The notes beneath the pieces are model-generated. The model did no database searches, was not told the origin of the DNA, and saw only the letters and a program-made list of their open reading frames with translations. The translations under genes and the position numbers were made by a program. From Clostridia bacterium (GTDB lineage: Bacteria; Bacillota; Clostridia; Christensenellales; Aristaeellaceae), in contig JAFUWR010000306.1 in assembly GCA_017471125.1 (NCBI GenBank), positions 1-18,998 of the forward strand: a DNA stretch of 18,998 bases. The letters run 5' to 3'. This document shows positions 13,861 through 18,998 of this stretch, piece by piece (the first letter of the stretch is position 1; every line of letters starts with the position of its first letter).

Positions 13861-14870
13861 GCCTGTCGCCTCCTGTACACGTCGAATAGCTTGAGCGCCT
13901 CCTCCGCGGAGGTGACGCCGCCGGTGGCGCTGGCGTCGCCCAGGGACGTGGCCGCCGCCGCGATGCCCAGGTCGATGGACTTTTCGAGGGTCCAGCCCTG
14001 CTCCGCGCCGTAGAGCACGCCCGCGCAGAAGGCGTCGCCCGCGCCCACGGAGCCGACGATCCTGTCCTCGGGGAGGATGAGGCTGCCCAGCTCCACATAG
14101 CGCCCCTGCTCGTCCAGGCCGTAGCCCCCCTCGGGGCAGTGGATGACCGCCCAGGTGGACACGCCCATGCGCTTCATGGCCTCCAGCGCCGCGGGCAGGT
14201 TCTCTTTGAGCAGCATGCCGTCGGCGTTGCGCAGCGCGACGCCGGTGGTCTGCTCGGCCTCGTACTCGTTGATGACGCAGTAGTCGGTGTACCGAAGCGC
14301 CGGGGGCACCAGCCGTTTGAACCGGTCGCTGGCCTCGCTGACCACGTCGATGGAGGTCTTGAGCCCGTGCTCCTGGGCGTGCTTCAAAAGCCGCGCCATC
14401 CGGCTGCCGTATTCCTCGTCCGGCTGGTCCAGGGCGTTTAAGAGCAGTATGTAGCCGATGTGGAAGATGTCGGCGTTGACGTTTGACCAGTCGATGTCGT
14501 CCTCGGTGAACCGGCCGTTGGCCCCTAAATAGGTAAAGAACGTGCGCTGCTTGTTCTTCACGTCCGCCATCACGCTGGTGAAGGCCGAGATGCCCTCCCG
14601 CACCACGTTGGACGTGTCGATGTTTTCATACTCGCCCAGCACCTTCAATATCAGGTCGCCCTCGGCGTCCTCCCCGATCTTGCCCAGCGCGTACAGCGGC
14701 AGCGTCCCGTCCAGCTTCGCCAGGTCCACCACCACGTTGCATACCGCCCCGCCCGTGGAGCGCGCGATGCCGTCGTGGATGTGCACCAGCTCGCCCTGCT
14801 TGGGCCAGCCCTCTATCGGGTACGTGATGTCCACGATCATGTTCCCCGCAACACAGATGCCCTTGCGCAT
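13857..14870 (-). CDS. PfkB-family carbohydrate or nucleoside kinase
   Basis: A 337-residue kinase of the ribokinase/PfkB family. The N-terminal GNMIVDI and GGAVCNVVVDLAKL (40-53) form the sugar-binding part. GANGRFTEDDI and VINEYEAEQTTG lie mid-protein. GSVGAGDAFCAGVLYG near the C-terminus holds the catalytic Asp at about 279 and the anion hole. The preferred substrate (ribose, fructose, a nucleoside or a deoxy-sugar acid) is not clear, and no sugar transporter or isomerase gene is adjacent. ATG 14870 has GGAG 8 nt upstream and the promoter at about 14902-14929. First gene of the PfkB-PAP2-PatB operon. Confidence 0.92.
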   Translation of the reverse strand: MRKGICVAGNMIVDITYPIEGWPKQGELVHIHDGIARSTGGAVCNVVVDLAKLDGTLPLYALGKIGEDAEGDLILKVLGEYENIDTSNVVREGISAFTSVMADVKNKQRTFFTYLGANGRFTEDDIDWSNVNADIFHIGYILLLNALDQPDEEYGSRMARLLKHAQEHGLKTSIDVVSEASDRFKRLVPPALRYTDYCVINEYEAEQTTGVALRNADGMLLKENLPAALEAMKRMGVSTWAVIHCPEGGYGLDEQGRYVELGSLILPEDRIVGSVGAGDAFCAGVLYGAEQGWTLEKSIDLGIAAAATSLGDASATGGVTSAEEALKLFDVYRRRQA

Positions 14871-14901
14871 TCGTATCTCTCCTTCGTGTGGAATATCGCT
14901 A

Positions 14902-14929
14902 TGTATAGTTTACCACAAAGCTTTAACAA
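14902..14929 (-). promoter_or_regulatory. Promoter of the PfkB-PAP2-PatB operon
   Basis: On the minus strand TTGTTA (14929-14924), a 16-nt spacer and TATACA (14907-14902) lie about 30 nt before the kinase start. The surrounding AT-rich block contrasts with the GC-rich genes. Confidence 0.55.
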
Positions 14930-14956
14930 ACACAAGGAAGAAGTTTTTATAACAGG

Positions 14957-14981
14957 GGAGCGCGACGCCGCGCCGCGCTCC
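14957..14981 (-). terminator. Hairpin terminator of the small helical protein gene
   Basis: An 8-bp perfect stem (GGAGCGCG / CGCGCTCC) with a 9-nt GC-rich loop follows the minus-strand stop at 14992 by about 10 nt. CCTGTTATAAAAAC follows, a weak U tract. Confidence 0.5.
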
Positions 14982-14991
14982 GCGATACAAA

Positions 14992-15438
14992 CTATACCAG
15001 CGCCGGCTCCTTGAGGTACGCCTTCTGCCGCTCGATGATGTCGTTCTGTTCGACGATGAAGCGGCTGGCGATGCCGGCGGCGCCGGGGTCGGCGTCGGGG
15101 CAGGTGTTGCGGGCTTTGGTGAGCTCGATGATGCCCATGGTGGCCCCCTGGATGACCATCTCGGCGATATGGGCGTTGGAGCGGTCGGTCAGCGTGTTCA
15201 TCTGGGTGCCGGCCCACATGCCGGCCTTCTGCATCAGGCCCACCGGCTCGGGCTGCCCGCCCGCGGCGGCCAGGGCGCTCTCGGCCTGCCGTGCGGCGGA
15301 CTGGTATTGATGGAGCTCCCGGTCCAGCTCGCCCCGCATCTCCGGGCTCTCCGCCCGGCCGATGAGCTGCCCGATGGCCTCCTCGCCCGTGCGCGCGCTG
15401 CGCACCACGTCCTGCAAGAGCTGTATCGTCTCGTTCAT
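14992..15438 (-). CDS. Small helical-bundle protein of unknown function
   Basis: A 148-residue soluble protein with no signal peptide or membrane helix. It reads as four long helices: about 2-20, 25-65 (ESPEMRGELDRELHQYQSAA), 75-112 (GLMQKAGMWAGTQMNTLTD, then SNAHIAEMVIQGATMGIIEL) and 120-145. This resembles ferritin-like four-helix proteins of the DUF2383 sort, which I recall as common single genes in Clostridia. Paired Glu/His metal ligands are not obvious, so iron binding is not claimed. ATG 15438 is chosen because GGAGG lies 6 nt upstream; the frame extends to 15471 but that start has no site. Single-gene unit, divergent from ilvE. Confidence 0.7.
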   Translation of the reverse strand: MNETIQLLQDVVRSARTGEEAIGQLIGRAESPEMRGELDRELHQYQSAARQAESALAAAGGQPEPVGLMQKAGMWAGTQMNTLTDRSNAHIAEMVIQGATMGIIELTKARNTCPDADPGAAGIASRFIVEQNDIIERQKAYLKEPALV

Positions 15439-15475
15439 GCTCTCCCTCCTGCGATGTTTTCGCGGCCGCAATCGT

Positions 15476-15502
15476 ATTATGACCGGCCGCGCGCGGTCGC
15501 AA
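15476..15502 (-). promoter_or_regulatory. Weak candidate promoter with GC palindrome
   Basis: On the minus strand TTGCGA (15502-15497), a short 15-nt spacer and CATAAT (15481-15476) precede the small helical protein gene. The spacer carries the inverted repeat GACCG...CGGTC. The short spacing makes this tentative. Confidence 0.3.
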
Positions 15503-15567
15503 GCGTGGCAATTACAGGGCTGGAAATCGTTAAAAATGATGGAAGAAAAGTCAAAAACTGCAATTTG

Positions 15568-15609
15568 ACCGCGATCGCGCTTGATTTTTGGCCTTTATCG
15601 CGGTATCAT
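15568..15609 (+). promoter_or_regulatory. ilvE promoter with flanking inverted repeat
   Basis: TTGATT (15581-15586), a 17-nt spacer and TATCAT (15604-15609) lie about 45 nt upstream of ilvE. An 8-bp inverted repeat, ACCGCGAT (15568-15575) and ATCGCGGT (15597-15604), brackets the -35 and touches the -10, as an operator would. ACTGCAATT also occurs twice, near 15558 and 15621. Confidence 0.5.
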
Positions 15610-15653
15610 AATTATGCAATACTGCAATTACACAACGATTGGAGCGATACCAC

Positions 15654-16724
15654 ATGCTGAACATCCGCGTTGAGAGGACCACCGCGCCCAAGGCGAAGCC
15701 GGTCCCGGGCCAGAAGCTGGGCTTCGGCCACATCTTCACAGATCACATGTTCGTGATGGATTACACCGAGGGCCAGGGCTGGCACGACGCCCGCATCGTC
15801 CCCTACCAGAACATCTCGCTGGCCCCGTCCGCGATGGTGTTCCACTACGGCCAGGAGATGTTCGAGGGCCTCAAGGCCTATCGCGGCGCCAACGGCGAGG
15901 CGTACCTGTTCCGCCCGGACATGAACGCCAAGCGCGCCAACGCCTCCAACGACCGCCTGTGCATCCCGCAGATCCCGGAGGAGGACTTCGTGCAGGCCAT
16001 CCGCGAAGTGGTCGCCATCGACAAGGACTGGATCCCCACCGAGCCGGGCACCAGCCTGTACATCCGCCCCTTCGTCATCGCCACCGACGAGTTCCTGGGC
16101 GTGGCTCCGTCCAAGACCTACCTGTTCATGATCATCCTCAGCCCCTCCGGCGCGTACTATGAGAGCGGCCTCGCGCCCGTGGGCATCTGGATCGAGGACG
16201 AGTACGTCCGCGCCGTGCGCGGCGGCATCGGCTTTGCCAAGACCGGCGGCAACTACGCCGCGTCCCTGATCGCCCAGGTCAAGGCCCACGACGGCGGCTA
16301 CTCCCAGGTGCTGTGGCTGGACGGCGTGGAGCGCAAGTACATCGAGGAAGTCGGCGCGATGAACATCATGTTCAAGATCGACGGCAAGATCGTCACCCCC
16401 GCGCTGAACGGCTCCATACTGCCCGGCATCACCCGCAACTCCGTCCTCTTCCTGTGCCGCCAGTGGGGCATGGACGTGGAGGAGCGCAAGGTCTCCGTGG
16501 ACGAGCTGATCGAGGCCCAGAAGAACGGCAAGCTGGAGGAGGTCTTTGGCACCGGCACCGCCGCCGTCATCTCCCCCGTGGGCAAGCTGCGCTATATGGA
16601 CGAGGTCATGACCATCGGCGACGGCAACATCGGCCCCGTGACCCAGAAGCTGTACGACACCATCACCGGCATCCAGACCGGCAAGATCGAGGATCAGTAC
16701 GGCTGGCGCGTCAGGGCTGACTGA
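15654..16724 (+). CDS. ilvE: Branched-chain amino acid aminotransferase
   Basis: A 356-residue fold-type IV PLP aminotransferase, the length of the BCAT group. HYGQEMFEGLKAYRG (64-78) is the N-terminal family block. SLYIRPFVIATDEFLGV precedes the PLP lysine at about 196 in GFAKTGGNYAASL. VLWLDGVERKYIEEVGAMNIMF and EVFGTGTAAVISPVG complete the signature. It interconverts leucine, isoleucine and valine with their 2-oxo acids using glutamate/2-oxoglutarate. ATG 15654 is chosen with GGAG 9 nt upstream; an in-frame TTG at 15639 overlaps that site. No other branched-chain biosynthesis gene is in the window; a promoter with a possible operator precedes it. Confidence 0.96.
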   Translation: MLNIRVERTTAPKAKPVPGQKLGFGHIFTDHMFVMDYTEGQGWHDARIVPYQNISLAPSAMVFHYGQEMFEGLKAYRGANGEAYLFRPDMNAKRANASNDRLCIPQIPEEDFVQAIREVVAIDKDWIPTEPGTSLYIRPFVIATDEFLGVAPSKTYLFMIILSPSGAYYESGLAPVGIWIEDEYVRAVRGGIGFAKTGGNYAASLIAQVKAHDGGYSQVLWLDGVERKYIEEVGAMNIMFKIDGKIVTPALNGSILPGITRNSVLFLCRQWGMDVEERKVSVDELIEAQKNGKLEEVFGTGTAAVISPVGKLRYMDEVMTIGDGNIGPVTQKLYDTITGIQTGKIEDQYGWRVRAD

Positions 16725-16740
16725 AAAAAACGACAGGGAT

Positions 16741-16777
16741 CATCCGCCGGACCCGCTGCGCGCGGGTCCGGCGGATG
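16741..16777 (+). terminator. 16-bp perfect hairpin after ilvE
   Basis: A perfect 16-bp GC-rich stem (CATCCGCCGGACCCGC and its complement) with a 5-nt loop starts 16 nt after the ilvE stop. The plus-strand tail (CGTATTGCAATC) has no U tract, so it is a weak intrinsic terminator at best. It may be a processing or attenuation hairpin in front of the HAD gene. Confidence 0.5.
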
Positions 16778-16789
16778 CGTATTGCAATC

Positions 16790-17440
16790 ATGCTTCGATA
16801 TCGACACTATATCTGGGATTTTGACGGCACGCTGTTCGACAGCTATCCCCATTCGACGCAGGCGTTATATGATACCGCCAAGTATTACGGCGCGGACGTG
16901 GACTATGATGCGTTGAGCCGCGCCATACGCCACAGCTTCGCCCGGGCCTTCGCGCTGGTGGGGCTGGATGAGGAACAGCTTGTACGCTTCCACCGCCTGC
17001 GGGGTGACGACGCCTTCGGCCCGCCGGTGGTGCCCTTCCCCGACGCGGAGGCTGTGCTTCGGGCGCTGTCGGCGAACGGGGCGCGGCACTACCTGTACAC
17101 CCACTCCAACCGGCGCATGTCCGTCAGGTTCATGGAGCGCTATGGCATGGAGCGCCATTTCACCGGCTTCGTCACCGCCGACGACCCCGGCTTCGCCATG
17201 AAGCCCAGCCCGGACGCCATACGCTATATCCTCGCCCGCTGGCACATCGACCCCGCCGACGCCGTCATGGTGGGCGACCGGGAGATCGACATGCGCTGCG
17301 CCCGGGACGCCGGGGTGGACGGCATACTGGTGGACCCCGACCGGCTGGTGGAGGCAACCTGTGCTTCATGGAGGGTAGACAGGCTTTCGGAGATCGTCGA
17401 TGCAAGAACGTGGGATTTGAGTGTGGAGAGTGAAGAGTGA
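16790..17440 (+). CDS. HAD-superfamily hydrolase
   Basis: A protein of about 216 residues with the full haloacid dehalogenase motif set: DFDGTLFDS (motif I, nucleophile and acid Asp), YTHSN (motif II), Lys in MKPSPDAIRYIL (motif III), and MVGDREIDMRCARDAG (motif IV, Mg-binding Asp). A helical cap follows motif I, as in the phosphoglycolate-phosphatase-like group. The substrate is unknown. ATG 16790 puts motif I near the N-terminus as is usual; ATG 16775 is in frame but lies in the 3' arm of the preceding hairpin. Neither has a Shine-Dalgarno sequence, so the start is uncertain. The last seven or so codons (SVESEE and stop) are within a heptamer repeat tract, suggesting the native 3' end was replaced. 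Confidence 0.88.
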   Translation: MLRYRHYIWDFDGTLFDSYPHSTQALYDTAKYYGADVDYDALSRAIRHSFARAFALVGLDEEQLVRFHRLRGDDAFGPPVVPFPDAEAVLRALSANGARHYLYTHSNRRMSVRFMERYGMERHFTGFVTADDPGFAMKPSPDAIRYILARWHIDPADAVMVGDREIDMRCARDAGVDGILVDPDRLVEATCASWRVDRLSEIVDARTWDLSVESEE

Positions 17441-17593
17441 AGAGTGGAGAGTGGAGATGTGGTTCAAATCCTGACGGATTTGTTTGATCAAATGGTCAAA
17501 GCAGCGGCACTATGCTATTTTACAGTTTGAATAAAAAGAAATCCGCAAGGATTTCATCCAAAACTCCACTCTTAACTCTCCACTCTCAACTCT
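17419..17593. repeat. MITE-like element with heptamer terminal inverted repeats
   Basis: A stretch of about 175 bp is bounded by a left tract of (A/G)AGAGTG heptamers (17419-17456) and a right tract of the complementary sense (about 17563-17593). The centre holds two 7-bp hairpins, CAAATCC-TGAC-GGATTTG and GAAATCC-GCAA-GGATTTC, plus TTTGATCAAA. It is AT-rich against its surroundings and has no coding potential. The left end runs into the 3' end of the HAD gene. No target-site duplication is obvious. Confidence 0.6.
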
Positions 17594-17612
17594 ATTATTT
17601 CCTCTATAATCG

Positions 17613-17641
17613 AAAGCGACAATCCTTCGGGATGTCGCTTT
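17613..17641 (+). terminator. UUCG-loop hairpin upstream of zapA
   Basis: AAAGCGACAATCC-TTCG-GGATGTCGCTTT forms a 12-bp stem with one bulged A and a stable UUCG tetraloop. It lies between the repeat element and the zapA promoter. It probably ends upstream transcription, though the U tract is short. A TATAAT at 17605-17610 lacks a -35. Confidence 0.5.
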
Positions 17642-17659
17642 ACGAATGTCCTCCCGATG

Positions 17660-17668
17660 TGGTATAAT
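17660..17668 (+). promoter_or_regulatory. Extended -10 promoter of zapA
   Basis: TGGTATAAT (17660-17668) is a perfect -10 with TG extension, about 38 nt before the zapA start. The -35 position (TTACGA, 17-nt spacing) is poor. Confidence 0.6.
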
Positions 17669-17705
17669 GTATCCAGGAAATCATCACCCTCGACAGGAGG
17701 CAGAC

Positions 17706-18050
17706 ATGCAGAATCAGAAGATCCGCGTCACCGTGCGCATCGCGGGCAAGGACTACACCATCGCCAGCACCGACGCCCCGGAATACGTGAACCGGGTGGC
17801 GGGCTATGTGGACCGCAAGATGAACGAGCTGAGCCTGGCCACCCACCTGCCGGCGTCGCAGCTGGCGGTGCTGGCCGCCATCAACGCCACCGACGACATG
17901 CTCAAGTCCCGGGACGAGATCGACCGGCTGCGCCGGGAGGGGCAGGCGCTGCACCAGCAGACGGAGCAGCTTAAAGCGGACCTGGCCGACCGCGACCGTG
18001 AGATCGCGCGGCTGACGGCGGCGCTGGAGGCGAAGCGGGCCGATGCTTGA
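17706..18050 (+). CDS. zapA: Cell division protein ZapA
   Basis: A 114-residue ZapA, which binds FtsZ and bundles protofilaments at the division ring. The N-terminal beta domain reads KIRVTVRIAGKDYTIASTDAPEYVNRVAGYVDRKMNE. It is followed by LPASQLAVLAAINATDDMLK and a long C-terminal coiled coil (about 65-110: DEIDRLRREGQALHQQTEQL and following) that mediates dimer/tetramer assembly. AGGAGG lies 5 nt before ATG 17706. The stop overlaps the U32 gene start by 8 nt; zapA followed by a U32 gene is a common order in Clostridia. Confidence 0.93.
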   Translation: MQNQKIRVTVRIAGKDYTIASTDAPEYVNRVAGYVDRKMNELSLATHLPASQLAVLAAINATDDMLKSRDEIDRLRREGQALHQQTEQLKADLADRDREIARLTAALEAKRADA

Positions 18051-18998
18051 GCGCAGGATGGAGCTGCTGGCCCCCGCCGGGGACATGGACGCCCTGCGGG
18101 CCGCGGTGCAGAACGGCGCGGACGCGGTGTACCTGGGCACGGGCAGCTTCAACGCCCGGCGGCACGCGGGGAACTTCGACGGCGAGGCGCTGAAGCGGGC
18201 GGTGGACTACTGCCACCTCCGGGACGTGCGCGTCCACGTGACGCTGAACACGCTGACCCGGCAGGACGAGCTGCCCGCGCTGTTCGACACCATCCGCTTG
18301 ATAAACGAAAGCGGCGCGGACGCGGTGATCGTGCAGGACTTCGGCGCGGCCCGGGCCGTGCGGCAGATGGCCCCGGACATCGAGCTGCACGCCAGCACCC
18401 AGATGGCCGCCCACAACGTCCAGGCGGCGCGGTTTTTGCGCGGCCAGGGCTTCGGGCGCGTGGTGCTGGCCCGGGAGTGCACCTTCGAGGACATGGCTGC
18501 CTGCGCCGCCACGGGCATCGACGTGGAGGCGTTCGTCCACGGGGCGCTGTGCGTGGCCTGCTCCGGCCAGTGCCTGATGTCGTCCCTGGTGGGCGGGCGC
18601 AGCGGCAACCGGGGCCTGTGCGCCCAGCCCTGCCGCCTGCCGTGGCGGTTGGACGGGCGGGAGGGGTACCTGCTGTCCACCAGGGACCTGTGCGGCATCG
18701 ACGACCTGGCGCGGCTCCGGGACGCGGGGGTCGCAAGCCTCAAGATCGAGGGGCGGCTCAAGCGGGCCGAGTACGTGGCCGTCACCGTGGCGGCGTACCG
18801 GCGGGCGCTGGACGCGCTGTACGACGGCGTGCCCTTCGATACAAATGCGGCCCGGGACGACCTTCGGCAGATGTTCAACCGGGGCGGCTTCACCCGGGGC
18901 TACGGCGCGGGGGTCCGGGAGGACGCGCTGATGTTCCCCGACCGGCCCAACCACCTGGGCGTGGCGGCGGGCGCCTGCCGCCGACCAGGGAAAATCGC
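18043..18998 (+). CDS. U32-family peptidase/RNA hydroxylation protein, partial
   Basis: The first 318 codons of a U32 (collagenase-like) protein, running off the window edge. MELLAPAGDMDALRAAVQNGADAVYLG is the family N-terminus. EAFVHGALCVACSGQCLMS (162-180) matches the U32 signature, with Cys170, 173 and 177. SGNRGLCAQPCRLPW (187-201) supplies the further Cys pair. FNRGGFTRGYG near the end suggests the long RlhA-like form with a C-terminal extension. Members act with prephenate in hydroxylating tRNA U34 or 23S rRNA C2501 rather than as proven proteases. ATG 18043 overlaps zapA and has GGAGG 12 nt upstream; ATG 18058 is an alternative. The last dozen codons may be out of frame (see findings). 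Confidence 0.9.
   Translation, partial: MLERRMELLAPAGDMDALRAAVQNGADAVYLGTGSFNARRHAGNFDGEALKRAVDYCHLRDVRVHVTLNTLTRQDELPALFDTIRLINESGADAVIVQDFGAARAVRQMAPDIELHASTQMAAHNVQAARFLRGQGFGRVVLARECTFEDMAACAATGIDVEAFVHGALCVACSGQCLMSSLVGGRSGNRGLCAQPCRLPWRLDGREGYLLSTRDLCGIDDLARLRDAGVASLKIEGRLKRAEYVAVTVAAYRRALDALYDGVPFDTNAARDDLRQMFNRGGFTRGYGAGVREDALMFPDRPNHLGVAAGACRRPGKI

Overview
The window looks like chromosomal DNA from an anaerobic, probably gut-dwelling member of the Bacillota (class Clostridia). Base composition is GC-rich, with codon third positions strongly G or C. Supporting signs are a FloA/NfeD pair, a ZapA gene followed by a U32 'peptidase', AGGAGG-type ribosome binding sites, consensus SigA-type promoters, a MGGFFG-type PurF paralogue, and a thioredoxin-reductase-like flavoprotein that lacks the NADPH site. 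No phage, insertion sequence, CRISPR array, tRNA or rRNA was found. The accessory flavour comes from small dispersed palindromic repeats and 7-bp tandem repeats between genes.

Layout. 1-127: palindromic repeat cluster. 186-1311 (+): a possible 29-residue peptide, an ECF sigma factor and a single-pass membrane protein with two extracytoplasmic His/Cys repeats, chained by ATGA and GTGA overlaps. 1338-2741 (-): PurF-like phosphoribosyltransferase without the N-terminal Cys nucleophile. 2897-3922 (-): secreted protein with two SH3-like domains and a phage-tail-lysozyme-type domain, transcribed from a perfect TTGACA-N17-TATAAT promoter. 4121-5569 (+): secreted periplasmic-binding-protein-like protein with an extra N-terminal domain. 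5570-5830: a second copy of the repeat cluster, flanked by heptanucleotide tracts. 5831-7806 (+): nfeD-floA plus an uncharacterised membrane-anchored His-rich protein. 7862-12053 (+): HD hydrolase, tldD, tldE and a flavin disulfide reductase-like protein in a tight operon ending in a strong bidirectional terminator. 12095-14870 (-): PfkB sugar/nucleoside kinase, PAP2 phosphatase and PatB/MalY C-S lyase, all overlapping by ATGA. 14992-15438 (-): small helical protein. 15654-16724 (+): ilvE. 16790-17440 (+): HAD hydrolase whose last codons lie in a heptamer repeat. 17419-17593: MITE-like repeat. 17706 to end (+): zapA and a U32-family protein cut by the window edge.

How the genes work together. 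The clearest functional units are three. The first is a sigma/transmembrane regulator cassette with metal- or redox-type Cys motifs. The second is a membrane-microdomain operon (NfeD, flotillin and a third partner). The third is a TldD/TldE protease operon joined to an HD enzyme and a pyridine-nucleotide-independent-looking disulfide reductase. The rest is housekeeping: amino-acid and sulfur metabolism, cell division and RNA modification. I could run no database search; family names rest on motifs read by eye.
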